NCBI RefSeq assembly: GCF_004217145.1
Contig: NZ_SHKR01000014.1
Coordinates: 248,001-312,000 of the forward strand
Source of the DNA: Kribbella rubisoli
GTDB lineage: Bacteria; Actinomycetota; Actinomycetes; Propionibacteriales; Kribbellaceae
Direction of reading: 5' to 3'
Length of the DNA: 64,000 nucleotides
The position numbers and the translations under genes are program-made. The first letter of the stretch is position 1; each line of letters begins with the position of its first letter. Shown in pieces: positions 50,401 through 58,435 of this stretch. The notes beneath the pieces were generated by a model that was not told the DNA's origin, ran no database searches, and saw only the letters and a list, made by a program, of their open reading frames with translations.

Positions 50401-51351
50401 ATGAATCCGATGCTCGCCGTGGTCGCCGCAAGCCAGGGTGGCGTGTTCAGCCGGGCGCAGGCCTTCGCGTGCGGGTACACGCCGCGCGGGGTCAGGGACC
50501 GGGTCCGAGCTGGACGATGGTTGCGGGTGCGCTACGGGCAGTACGCCGAAGCCGGCGACCTGAGCCGCCTGCCTCCCTGGGAGCGGGAGTTGGCCCGACA
50601 TCGACTCCTGGTGTACGCCGTCATGAACGCGATGCGCCCCGGAGCCGTTGCCGTCAGCCACCAATCGTCCCTGCTCCTGCACGGACTACCTTTGTGGGGC
50701 GTCGACCTGTCAGAGGTGCACCTCAGTCGCCTGGACGTCCGCAGGCACAGCGGCCCCGTCGCGGGGGTCCGATATCACCGGGGCGTTCTGACACCCGACG
50801 ACCTCGTAGCGGTCGGAGCTCTGACCGCGACGGCCTTGCCCAGAGCTGTCGTCGAATCCGCCTGCGTCGCGTCGTTCGAGTCCGGCGTGATCTTCGCTGA
50901 TGCGGCACTTCGCGATGGCGGCGTCGACCAGGACGATCTGAACCGGCTGCTTCGACTCACCGAGTTCTGGCCGGGAAGCGCCACAGCCCGGGCCGCGCTC
51001 AGCTTCGCGAGCGGCCGGTCGGAGTCGGTCGGAGAGTCTCGGATGCGGGTCCTGATGCACAACCAGGGGCTGCCCGCGCCGGAGCTCCAGGTCGTCTACC
51101 GCGATCGGGACGGGATCATCGGGCGTGTCGATTTCGACTTCTCCGAGTACAACACCGTCGTCGAGTTCGACGGAAGGCTGAAGTACACCGGCGCTTCGAG
51201 CGACGTACTCGTCGAGGAGAAGATCCGCGAGGACCGATTGCGTGCGGCCGGACTCGAGATCGTGCGCACCATGTGGCCGGACCTGGACCATCCGGCCCGG
51301 ACCGCCGCTGCGATCCGAGCCGCCTTCGCCCGATCCCGCCGTACCGCCTGA
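50401..51351 (+). CDS. AbiEi-type N-terminal domain with DUF559 (Vsr-like) nuclease domain
   Basis: Protein of 316 residues. The N-terminal 70 residues (VVAASQGGVFSRAQAFACGY, TPRGVRDRVRAGRWLRVRYG) are the winged-helix domain found in AbiEi antitoxins and related transcription factors. The C-terminal 100 residues are a DUF559/PD-(D/E)xK-like fold: DFDFSEYNTVVEFDGRLKY and VEEKIREDRLRAAGLEIVRT. Such fusions are common and numerous in actinobacteria; their role is unknown. No AbiEii toxin is adjacent, so a toxin-antitoxin pair is not supported. ATG 50401 begins the homologous region. The stop codon TGA is itself the end of the first 17-bp repeat unit. Confidence 0.78.
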   Translation: MNPMLAVVAASQGGVFSRAQAFACGYTPRGVRDRVRAGRWLRVRYGQYAEAGDLSRLPPWERELARHRLLVYAVMNAMRPGAVAVSHQSSLLLHGLPLWGVDLSEVHLSRLDVRRHSGPVAGVRYHRGVLTPDDLVAVGALTATALPRAVVESACVASFESGVIFADAALRDGGVDQDDLNRLLRLTEFWPGSATARAALSFASGRSESVGESRMRVLMHNQGLPAPELQVVYRDRDGIIGRVDFDFSEYNTVVEFDGRLKYTGASSDVLVEEKIREDRLRAAGLEIVRTMWPDLDHPARTAAAIRAAFARSRRTA

Positions 51352-51436
51352 CCCGCCGTACCGCCTGACCCGCCGTACCGCCTGACCCGCCGTACCGCCT
51401 GACCCGCCGTACCGCCTGACCCGCCGTACGGCGTGA
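51335..51436. repeat. Six 17-bp tandem repeats at the gene end
   Basis: CCCGCCGTACCGCCTGA is repeated exactly five times (51335-51419), followed by one altered unit (51420-51436). The first unit contains the last codons and the TGA of the DUF559 gene. The gene-free interval 51352-51718 consists of this repeat, palindrome copy 3 and an 18-bp repeat array, with no other feature seen. Confidence 0.9.
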
Positions 51437-51482
51437 TCGCCATCCCCGGCCCGTTCGGACCTCTGCCGCTGGCCGGCCCGGG

Positions 51483-51575
51483 TTCGTCTGAGGGGTCAAC
51501 CCCTGAGGCGGTCGGTTGGCCCACCTGAGTCCGAGGGGCCAACCGACCTGCTTGGGGGTTGACCCCTGAGACGGA
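51483..51575. repeat. Long palindrome, GTCTCAGGGG family, copy 3
   Basis: Arms 51483-51503 and 51555-51575 are complementary over 21 bases with two mismatches and contain AGGGGTCAACCCC. The inner stem GGTCGGTTGGCC (51510-51521) is the exact complement of 51537-51548. It lies between two converging genes, midway between two tandem-repeat arrays. The arm sequence is shared with copies 1 and 2 while the inner stem differs. Confidence 0.87.
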
Positions 51576-51628
51576 CACGGGAGTGCCCGGGCGGGGTGGG
51601 CTGCGTGGGCCGGGGTCGGCGGGGTGGG

Positions 51629-51736
51629 TTAGGCGGCCGGGTGGGGGTTAGGCGGCGGGTGGGGTTAGGCCGCGGGGTGGGGTTAGGCCGCGGGGTGGGG
51701 TTAGGCCGCGGGGTGGGGTTAGGCGGCGGGGTGGGG
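51629..51736. repeat. Six 17-19-bp tandem repeats overlapping the flippase stop
   Basis: Units of TTAGGCCGCGGGGTGGGG type begin at 51629, 51648, 51665, 51683, 51701 and 51719; three consecutive units are identical 18-mers. The TTA of the last unit is the complement of the flippase TAA stop codon, so this array also begins inside a gene end, mirroring the repeat at 51335. Confidence 0.88.
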
Positions 51737-52999
51737 GTCAGCGGTGCGGCGGTGGGCGGCGATGGCTCGGTGGGCCTCGTTCCACCACAGCAGCAATGTG
51801 GTGAACGAGGCGCCGGCCAGGCCCCAGGCCGCGCCCTTCGGGCCCCAGAGGAAGGCGCCGCCGACGCCGCAGGTGATCAGGATGACCGACGAGATCAGGC
51901 GGACGCGCAGGCCGCGAGTGGCAGCGGTCAGGGCTCGCATGATGGCGAAGGCACCGGCGTTCGAAGCGCCGAGCGCCTGCAGCAGGATGACCGGGATCAG
52001 GACGCTGTGTGCCTGCGTCCACACGCCCGGACCGAGCAGTTCACGGCCGACAACGGCCGGTAGCAAGAGGAAGACAGCCCCCCAGGCCAGCGCGCCGGCG
52101 CCGACGCCGAACGAGATGGCCAGGCCCACGAGCCACAGCCGGCGGTACGAATGCCGCAGAGCACGGGCAGCTTCGGGCACGGAGATCATCCGGATGCCCT
52201 GGTTCAGCACGTTGACGGGACCGAGCAGCACCTGGGCGCCGCGGATGCCCGCAGTGGCGACCAGGCCGGCGGCCGCTGTGATGCCGAGCATGTAGACCTG
52301 GATCGTGCCTGAGACCGCGAGCATCTCCCCGACGTACTTCGGGCTCAGGTCCCAGTTTCGCTTCACCCATTCACGAATCAGCTGCCGCCGCGGCGCCACG
52401 CCGGCCTGGAACCGGCCGGCTATCGCGGCGATGACCGCACCGAGTCCCCAGCCGAACGTGAGGCTGAACGCCGACGTCGTACCGGTCAGGTAGAGGCCGC
52501 CGAAGATCGCGAGCATCGCCAGCAACCAGATCAGGTCGTTCACGAACGCCTTGGTGCCCTCGCCCACGACGAAGAAGGCCCAGCGCCAGGCATCCTGCAG
52601 CAGCAATCCCGGCATCGTCACCGCGAAGGCGATCAGCACTCCCCTGGACGGGACGCCCGGGAACGCCGCGATGGCCAGGCCGACCACCATCGCCAGAAGG
52701 CCTGTCAGCAAGGCGGTTGCCGTGCTCGCCCGGACCGCGCGCTGCCATTCAGGCGTGCGATCGCCGGAATGGCGGACGGCGAGGGGTTCGGTGGAGACTG
52801 CCCGGGACACGTTGAGGGCGATCGTGTAGCCGCCGAAGGCCAGCGCGTAGACACCGAAGTCGGCGACCGTGCTCGAGCGCGCGACGACGACCCCGACCGC
52901 CAGGTTGCTGAGACTCGACAGCGCCTGGTCGGCCAAACCCCAACTGGCACGGCTGGCCGGTCCGGCCAGCCGACGCAACTTCGGCCGCCGGAACTTCAC
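51719..52999 (-). CDS. Wzx-type polysaccharide flippase 1
   Basis: Membrane protein of 426 residues with about 12 segments, MOP superfamily, expected to flip lipid-linked repeat units outward. N-terminal QALSSLSNLAVGVVVARSST is the typical first segment; LLLQDAWRWAFFVVGEGTKA and GAQVLLGPVNVLNQGIRMIS are shared in related form (LQDSWRFAFFASGQGGKAF, GAEMLLGPFFIVLSGIGLVA) with the second flippase at the right edge. The start is GTG 52999. The C-terminal tail RRTADPHPAA is encoded partly by the tandem repeat array. It is last in the minus-strand operon that runs from the right edge. Confidence 0.87.
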   Translation of the reverse strand: MKFRRPKLRRLAGPASRASWGLADQALSSLSNLAVGVVVARSSTVADFGVYALAFGGYTIALNVSRAVSTEPLAVRHSGDRTPEWQRAVRASTATALLTGLLAMVVGLAIAAFPGVPSRGVLIAFAVTMPGLLLQDAWRWAFFVVGEGTKAFVNDLIWLLAMLAIFGGLYLTGTTSAFSLTFGWGLGAVIAAIAGRFQAGVAPRRQLIREWVKRNWDLSPKYVGEMLAVSGTIQVYMLGITAAAGLVATAGIRGAQVLLGPVNVLNQGIRMISVPEAARALRHSYRRLWLVGLAISFGVGAGALAWGAVFLLLPAVVGRELLGPGVWTQAHSVLIPVILLQALGASNAGAFAIMRALTAATRGLRVRLISSVILITCGVGGAFLWGPKGAAWGLAGASFTTLLLWWNEAHRAIAAHRRTADPHPAA

Positions 53000-53008
53000 C
53001 GGCTCACT

Positions 53009-53806
53009 CTAGAGCGGACGCGGCGGATGACGGAGGACACCCACGAGGAAACGCGGGATGCCCAGCACGTAGCGCTTCCAGAGCCGGCGCGGCTCCTTGT
53101 ACAGCCGGTAGCTCCACTCCAGCCCCGCGCGCTGCATCCACAGCGGTGCACGCTCCAGCCGGCCGGTGTGGAAGTCGAACGCCGCCCCGACGCCGATCAG
53201 GATCGTCGCGTTCAGCCGGTCGCGGTGGTCGGCCATCCAGCGCTCCTGCTTCGGCGCGCCGAGCCCGACCCAGATGATGTCCGGCCGCGCCTCGTTCATC
53301 CGGGCGACCGCGGCCGCGTCCTCGGCCTCGGTCAGCGGCCGGTACGGCGGGCACTCGGTGCCGACGACCTTCAACGCCGGGTGACGCTCCTGGAAGACCT
53401 TACGCAGCTCCTCGGCGACACCCTCGGCGCCGCCGTAGAAGTACTGCGTCCAGCCGCGCCCGGCCGCCTCGGCCATCACGCGCTCGAGCAGGTCCGGCCC
53501 GGCGACCCGGTCCATCTGCTCGAACCCGGCCTTCTGGCCCGCCCAGACCAGCGGCATACCGTCCGGGACCGTCAGCCCGGCGGTGTTGTAGACCTCGGTG
53601 AGCCGCTCGTCGGCACGCGCGTGCAGCAGCGCGTTCATGTCCGTGACGCAGACCAGCTCGCGCGCCTCGTCGTCGATCCAGCGGGCGAACGTCGCAACCG
53701 TGTGGTCCGGATTGGTGATGCTGACATGGATGCCGAGGACATCGACCCGCTCGGCCACAGTCGACACAGCCGACCCAGTTGTCGCCGCGGTCTGCATATC
53801 GGTCAT
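53009..53806 (-). CDS. WecG/TagA/CpsF-family glycosyltransferase
   Basis: GT26 glycosyltransferase of 265 residues, a membrane-associated enzyme that adds an N-acetylmannosamine-type sugar (uronic acid in WecG, ManNAc in TagA) to a lipid-linked acceptor. Motifs: VCVTDMNALLHARAD, GLTVPDGMPLVWAG with the catalytic Asp, YFYGGAEGVAEEL and IIWVGLGAPKQERWM. The C-terminal basic helix (YRLYKEPRRLWKRYVLGIPR) anchors it to the membrane. The start ATG 53806 lies three bases after the gmd stop; the flippase follows nine bases after its own stop. Confidence 0.92.
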   Translation of the reverse strand: MTDMQTAATTGSAVSTVAERVDVLGIHVSITNPDHTVATFARWIDDEARELVCVTDMNALLHARADERLTEVYNTAGLTVPDGMPLVWAGQKAGFEQMDRVAGPDLLERVMAEAAGRGWTQYFYGGAEGVAEELRKVFQERHPALKVVGTECPPYRPLTEAEDAAAVARMNEARPDIIWVGLGAPKQERWMADHRDRLNATILIGVGAAFDFHTGRLERAPLWMQRAGLEWSYRLYKEPRRLWKRYVLGIPRFLVGVLRHPPRPL

Positions 53807-53809
53807 CAG

Positions 53810-54793
53810 TCAGTCCTCCGGGGTCAGCGCGGCGAGATCCGCGTCGACCATGATCTGAACCAGCTCCGGCACGTGCACCTGGGCCTTCCAGCCCAGCTCG
53901 GTCATGGCTTTGGACGCGTCCCCGATCAGCGAGTCGACCTCGGTCGGGCGCACGTAGCGCGCGTCGTAGTCGACATACTCCTCCCAGTCGAGCCCTACAT
54001 GGTCGAAGGCGCGCGAGACGAAATCCCTGACCGAGTACGACGTGCCGGTCGCGATCACGTAGTCGGCCGGGGTGTCGTGCTGCAGCATCCGCCACATGCC
54101 CTCGACGTACTCCGGGGCGTAGCCCCAGTCCCGGCTGGCATCGAGATTGCCCAGGTACAGGCGATCCTGCCGGCCGGTCTTGATGGCGGCGACCGCACGG
54201 GTGATCTTCCGGGTCACGAACGTCTCGCCCCGGCGCGGCGACTCGTGGTTGAACAGGATTCCGTTCACCGCGAACATGTCGTACGCCTCGCGGTAGTTCC
54301 GGGTCATCCAGTAGCCGTAGAGCTTCGCGGCGCCGTACGGCGAACGCGGGTAGAACGGGGTGTCCTCGTTCTGCGGCGGGGGCGTCGCGCCGAACATCTC
54401 CGACGAGGACGCCTGGTAGAACCGGCAGTCCAGCCCGATCATCCGGATCGCCTCGAGCAGCCGGGTCGTCCCCATTCCGGTGGTGTCACCGGTGTACTCC
54501 GGCTCGTCGAAGCTCACCCGCACATGCGACTGCGCGGCCAGGTGGTACACCTCGGCCGGCTGGATCGACGCCAGCAGCGTGACGAGCCGCGAGCCGTCGG
54601 TCAGATCGCCGTAGTGCAGGAACAGCCGCTTGTCCTTCGCGTGCGGATCCTCGTACAGGTGGTCGATCCGCTTGGTGTTGAACGTCGACGCGCGCCGGAT
54701 CAGGCCGTGTACTTCGTAGCCCTTGGCCAGCAGCAGCTCCGCCAGGTACGAGCCGTCCTGGCCGGTGATCCCGGTAACGAAGGCTTTCTTCAT
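53810..54793 (-). CDS. gmd: GDP-mannose 4,6-dehydratase
   Basis: Makes GDP-4-keto-6-deoxymannose from GDP-mannose, the first step to GDP-L-fucose. 327 residues, extended SDR. NADP-binding motif TGITGQDGSYLAE at the N-terminus, NTKRIDHLYED, catalytic residues in YQASSSEMFG and SPYGAAKLYGYW (YxxxK), and NHESPRRGETFVTRKITRAV. All catalytic residues are in place. It overlaps the GDP-fucose synthase stop by four bases, so the pair is coupled. The product glycan therefore very probably contains fucose (or another 6-deoxyhexose from this intermediate). Confidence 0.96.
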   Translation of the reverse strand: MKKAFVTGITGQDGSYLAELLLAKGYEVHGLIRRASTFNTKRIDHLYEDPHAKDKRLFLHYGDLTDGSRLVTLLASIQPAEVYHLAAQSHVRVSFDEPEYTGDTTGMGTTRLLEAIRMIGLDCRFYQASSSEMFGATPPPQNEDTPFYPRSPYGAAKLYGYWMTRNYREAYDMFAVNGILFNHESPRRGETFVTRKITRAVAAIKTGRQDRLYLGNLDASRDWGYAPEYVEGMWRMLQHDTPADYVIATGTSYSVRDFVSRAFDHVGLDWEEYVDYDARYVRPTEVDSLIGDASKAMTELGWKAQVHVPELVQIMVDADLAALTPED

Positions 54794-55719
54794 GAGTGGT
54801 TCTCCACATACCAGCGGTAGGTGGCGGCCACACCGTCTTCTAGATCGACGGACGGCTTCCAGCCCAACGCCAGCAGCTTGCTCACGTCGAGCAGCTTGCG
54901 CGGAGTGCCGTCCGGCTTGGACAGATCGTTGCTCAAGGCCCCTGTGTACCCGACGACGCGGGCGACCAGCTCGGCCAGCTCACGGATCGAGATGTCCGTG
55001 CCGACGCCGACGTTGATCGGCTCCGGGGCGTCGTACTGCTCGAGCAGGTGCAGACACGCGTCGGCCAGGTCGTCCACGTGCAGGAACTCGCGTCGCGGCG
55101 TACCGCTCCCCCACAGCACGACCTCGGGGGCATCCGACTCGTGAGCCTCGTGGAAGCGGCGGATCAACGCCGGCAGCACATGCGACGTGGCCGGATCGAA
55201 GTTGTCGTTCGGCCCGTAGAGATTGGTCGGCATCGCCGAGATCCAGCGCAGGCCGTACTGCCGGCGGACCGCCTGGACCTGCATGATGCCGGCGATCTTC
55301 GCGATCGCGTACGCGTCGTTGGTCGGCTCGAGCTCACCGGTCAGCAGGCTCGACTCGCGGATCGGCTGCTCGGCGTACTTCGGATAGATGCACGACGATC
55401 CGAGGAACAACAGCCGCGGCGTCCGTACTTCGAGAGCCGCGTCCATCAGGTTCACCTGGATGCGCAGGTTGTCGCTGAGGAACTCGGTCGGGTGGTCGCG
55501 GTTCGCGAGGATCCCACCGACCCGAGCCGCTGCGTCAACGACCACCGCGGGATGGTGCTCGGCCAGGAACGCGAACGTGGCATCGCGGTCGCGCAGGTCG
55601 AGCTCCGACGAGGACGCGCCGATCAGCTGCGTGAACCCGGCAGCTTCCAGACGCCGCCAGATCGCGGAGCCGACGAGGCCGCGGTGGCCCGCGACATACA
55701 CGGGTGCGTGAAGGTCCAT
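54790..55719 (-). CDS. fcl: GDP-L-fucose synthase
   Basis: Epimerase-reductase converting GDP-4-keto-6-deoxymannose to GDP-L-fucose with NADPH, 309 residues. Motifs: VYVAGHRGLVGSAIWRRL (nucleotide-binding), LLFLGSSCIYPKYAEQPIRE, the YAIAK catalytic pair in NDAYAIAKIAGI, MPTNLYGPNDNFD and the GSGTPRREFLHVDDLADACL signature. ATG 55719 is preferred, with GGGAG upstream at the end of the phosphoglycosyl transferase gene; the longer frame would overlap that gene. Together with gmd it supplies the fucose donor. Confidence 0.95.
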   Translation of the reverse strand: MDLHAPVYVAGHRGLVGSAIWRRLEAAGFTQLIGASSSELDLRDRDATFAFLAEHHPAVVVDAAARVGGILANRDHPTEFLSDNLRIQVNLMDAALEVRTPRLLFLGSSCIYPKYAEQPIRESSLLTGELEPTNDAYAIAKIAGIMQVQAVRRQYGLRWISAMPTNLYGPNDNFDPATSHVLPALIRRFHEAHESDAPEVVLWGSGTPRREFLHVDDLADACLHLLEQYDAPEPINVGVGTDISIRELAELVARVVGYTGALSNDLSKPDGTPRKLLDVSKLLALGWKPSVDLEDGVAATYRWYVENHS

Positions 55720-55720
55720 G

Positions 55721-57211
55721 TCAGTACGCTCCCGCGCCGTAGGCCACCGCACGCACGGTCTTCCAGAGGATCAGCAGGTCCAGGGTCATCGACCAGTTAT
55801 CGACGTAGCGCAGGTCGAGGCGGACCGACTCGTCCCAGGACAGGTCGCTGCGGCCGCTGACCTGCCACAGGCCGGTCATTCCGGGCTTCACGAGCATCCG
55901 CCGCGAGTCGTCGGCGGCGTACAGCGCGACCTCCTCGGCCAGCGGCGGCCGCGGACCGACCAGCGACATGTCGCCGCGCAGCACGTTGAACAGCTGCGGC
56001 AACTCGTCGAGCGAGAACCTCCGGATCCACCGGCCGAGCGGAGTCATCCGCGGGTCGTCGCGCATCTTGAAGATCACGCCGTTGCCGTCGCTCAACGCGT
56101 ACAGATCACCGAGCCGCTGCTCGGCGTCGGAGTACATGCTCCGGAACTTCAGCATCGTGAACTCGACGCCCCCGCGGCCGATCCGCTGCTGCCGGAAGAG
56201 CACCGGCCCGGGGCTGGACACCTTGACCGCGAGTGCGAGGCCGATCAGCAACGGAGACAGGACGGCGATGAAGCCGAGGGCAACGGTTCGGTCGAAGATG
56301 GCCTTCATCAGGTGCGGCCCACCGCTGACGGACGGCCGCTCCAGGTGCAGCAAGGACAGACCGGCGACCGGGCGGACCGAGATCCGCGGACCGGCCACCT
56401 CGATGATGCCGGGCGAGACGATCAGCTCGATACCGCGCTGCTCCAACGCCCACGACAGGCGGCGCAGCGACTGGCCGACCAGCTCCGGATCGGTCGAGAT
56501 GGCAACCACATCGACCGCGTGCCGGTCGGCGGCGGCCAGGATGTCCGGCTCGTCGAGCTCGTCGGGCTGCAGCGGGCCGTTGCCGTGCCGGTCTCCCCGC
56601 GGCCGGCAGGTCGCCACGACGCGGAACCCGTCGGTCGGGCGCTTCTCCAGGTGCTCACAAAGCGTCGCGGCCGGGCCACTTCGCCCGACCACGAGAACCC
56701 TGTGCATGCAGCGACCTCTGACGCGGTGGCGATGCAGATCCTTCCGCAGCGCGTACCGCAGCAGCAGGGCGGAGATCACCATCACCGGGATCGCCAGCAC
56801 CACGAAGCCCCGGGCGATCTCGGTCTTCGTCACGTACGACGTCATCGCGACGGCGGCCGTCAGACCGACACCGGAACGCATCAGCGACCGGAACTCGTCC
56901 GGCCCGGCGCCGAAGTACCGAGGGTCGTAGCCCTTCGACAGCGCGACGACACCGACCCACGCCGGCGGCAGCAGGCTGCTCACGACGAGATAGCTGGGAC
57001 CGACGTGGTATCCGAACCTGGTCAGCAGCGCGATCGAGACACCGAGCATCGCGGCCAGGAGGTCACCGCCGACAGCGGCCCAGCGGTAGACACCGACCCA
57101 GCGGGGCTCGGTCGAGCGCGACGACAGCGGAACGATCGCCGGGACCTCATGCGGCACGACCCAGAGCGGTCCGTGCCCGTCCATCCGGCCGGGCGCTTCA
57201 GCTCCGCTCAC
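55721..57211 (-). CDS. Polyprenyl-phosphate sugar-1-phosphate transferase (WbaP/WcaJ-like)
   Basis: Initiating phosphoglycosyl transferase of 496 residues that moves a sugar-1-phosphate to undecaprenyl phosphate. Four N-terminal membrane segments and a CoA-binding-like domain (VLVVGRSGPAATLCEHLEK) precede the catalytic domain: IFDRTVALGFIAVLSPLLIG, SSPGPVLFRQQRIGRGG, FTMLKFRSMYSDAE, FSLDELPQLFNVLRGDMSLV, GPRPP and KPGMTGLWQVSGRSDLSWDE. All motifs are intact. It starts at GTG 57211 with GAAGGA upstream. Fucose synthesis genes follow. It begins a transcript separated from the PhyH gene by a strong terminator. Confidence 0.94.
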   Translation of the reverse strand: MSGAEAPGRMDGHGPLWVVPHEVPAIVPLSSRSTEPRWVGVYRWAAVGGDLLAAMLGVSIALLTRFGYHVGPSYLVVSSLLPPAWVGVVALSKGYDPRYFGAGPDEFRSLMRSGVGLTAAVAMTSYVTKTEIARGFVVLAIPVMVISALLLRYALRKDLHRHRVRGRCMHRVLVVGRSGPAATLCEHLEKRPTDGFRVVATCRPRGDRHGNGPLQPDELDEPDILAAADRHAVDVVAISTDPELVGQSLRRLSWALEQRGIELIVSPGIIEVAGPRISVRPVAGLSLLHLERPSVSGGPHLMKAIFDRTVALGFIAVLSPLLIGLALAVKVSSPGPVLFRQQRIGRGGVEFTMLKFRSMYSDAEQRLGDLYALSDGNGVIFKMRDDPRMTPLGRWIRRFSLDELPQLFNVLRGDMSLVGPRPPLAEEVALYAADDSRRMLVKPGMTGLWQVSGRSDLSWDESVRLDLRYVDNWSMTLDLLILWKTVRAVAYGAGAY

Positions 57212-57434
57212 ACCAGTCCTTCGGTCTCACGTTGCGGCCACTCGGACACGCTCCGTGCCCAGGGCTTCCCGCAGCTGTCCGTCCCCAGAATTCACCCGCG
57301 CGTCGGCGACGAGTCACCGAAGATTACTACGCACCACGGGCCTCGGCGACCACCAGGCCGCCTTCCTTGTGGAGAACTTGCATTGTGAGCCGCGAGCCTG
57401 TTGCTTCATCACGAAATGATCAAGAAAACAAGGC

Positions 57435-57469
57435 GGTCCGGCCGGCGTCGCGGTGACGCCGGCCGGACC
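57435..57469 (-). terminator. Strong intrinsic terminator behind the PhyH gene
   Basis: GGTCCGGCCGGCGTC (57435-57449) pairs perfectly with GACGCCGGCCGGACC (57455-57469) around a five-base loop. On the minus strand the stem is followed by a T-rich stretch (CTTGTTTTCTTG). It lies 29 bases after the PhyH stop. The rest of the gene-free interval 57212-57497 should contain the promoter for the phosphoglycosyl transferase; I could not fix -35 and -10 elements. Confidence 0.9.
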
Positions 57470-57497
57470 AAAAACTTGACGACTGGTCAGACAGTGT

Positions 57498-58391
57498 TCA
57501 GACAGTCGCGTGACTCGGGGTGTCGTATTCCGCGACCACCTCGGCCGGGATGTGCTCGAGGTCGCTGACCCGCAGGTAGTCGCCCATCGTCGTACCGGTG
57601 CACTCGGAGTCGATGTTCGGCGCCATCCGGCCCTCGACCGCGTCACCGAGGTGCACGGTGCGCAGGTCGATGCTGAACCGGGTCCGGCCCGAGGTGTTCG
57701 GCACGCTGGAGTGCAGCTGCGCCCCGGAGAACAGGATGATCCCGCCCGGCTTGCAGATCGGGCGGATCTGCGGCACCAGCTCGACCTCTTCCTCCGGCAC
57801 CGGCTGGATCCGGGTGTCGGTGCCGATCTGGGTCGCCGCGATCTTCCGGCTGGTCGCGTTCCACTCGGCGTAGTTGTAGACGCGGGAGCTGTTCTTCACC
57901 GGGGTCTGCCAGTACCGCGGGTGGAACGCCAGCCCGTTGTCGTCGCCGATCGCGAAGATCGGCAGCCACCAGTTCAGCTGTGTGAACGGCGCGGAGTACC
58001 AGGTGTCGCGGTGCGGGTGGAACGCGAACGCGATCCCTGTCGTCAGGTAGTCGTCCGACGTCGAGCTGCGCATCCGCGGCACGTCGAAGTACACCTGCTC
58101 GGGGTCGCAGCCGAAGTCGACCAGCATCTCCTGGATCAGCCGCTTCGACTCCGGGTGGTGGATGAACCGCGGCTTCAGCTCGGCGAGCAGGGCCGCGTAG
58201 TCCTCGACGGCCATGTCGAACTGGGCCGTCTCCGGGTCCAGCGGGTGGAAGGCCTGTCGGGCCATCTCACCGGCGAACTCGGTCAGCGCCAGCGTCGACG
58301 GCCGCGGTGAGTAGACGAACAGGTCGCCGTCGTACAACTTCTGCCTGCGCTCGTCGTCGCTGAACTCTGCGTCGACATAAATGGAATGCAT
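57498..58391 (-). CDS. Phytanoyl-CoA dioxygenase (PhyH) family protein
   Basis: Fe(II)/2-oxoglutarate-dependent oxygenase of 297 residues. The metal-binding HxD is HRD in FAFHPHRDTWYS, the distal His is in SGAQLHSSVPNTSG, and the Arg that holds 2-oxoglutarate is in GRTRFSIDLRT. It would hydroxylate a small molecule in the cytoplasm. The substrate is unknown; its position between an aminotransferase and the glycan genes suggests a building block for glycan decoration. ATG 58391 is chosen: the upstream frame lies over the aminotransferase gene. A strong terminator follows the stop. Confidence 0.87.
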   Translation of the reverse strand: MHSIYVDAEFSDDERRQKLYDGDLFVYSPRPSTLALTEFAGEMARQAFHPLDPETAQFDMAVEDYAALLAELKPRFIHHPESKRLIQEMLVDFGCDPEQVYFDVPRMRSSTSDDYLTTGIAFAFHPHRDTWYSAPFTQLNWWLPIFAIGDDNGLAFHPRYWQTPVKNSSRVYNYAEWNATSRKIAATQIGTDTRIQPVPEEEVELVPQIRPICKPGGIILFSGAQLHSSVPNTSGRTRFSIDLRTVHLGDAVEGRMAPNIDSECTGTTMGDYLRVSDLEHIPAEVVAEYDTPSHATV

Positions 58392-58435
58392 AGGACCCCT
58401 CCTGGTCTTGATTCCCCCCGGCCGGACCTGCCGAC

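Noticed and set aside
50401..51351. AbiE-type toxin-antitoxin or phage defence system
   Set aside because: Only an AbiEi-like winged helix fused to a DUF559 domain is present; no AbiEii nucleotidyltransferase toxin lies beside it, and no other defence genes are in the window.
30846..55719. Canonical wall teichoic acid gene cluster
   Set aside because: TagD-like and TagA-like genes are present, but no TagB/TagF polymerase, TagO pairing or TagGH exporter is seen; Wzy, Wzz and Wzx proteins indicate a Wzy-dependent polysaccharide instead.
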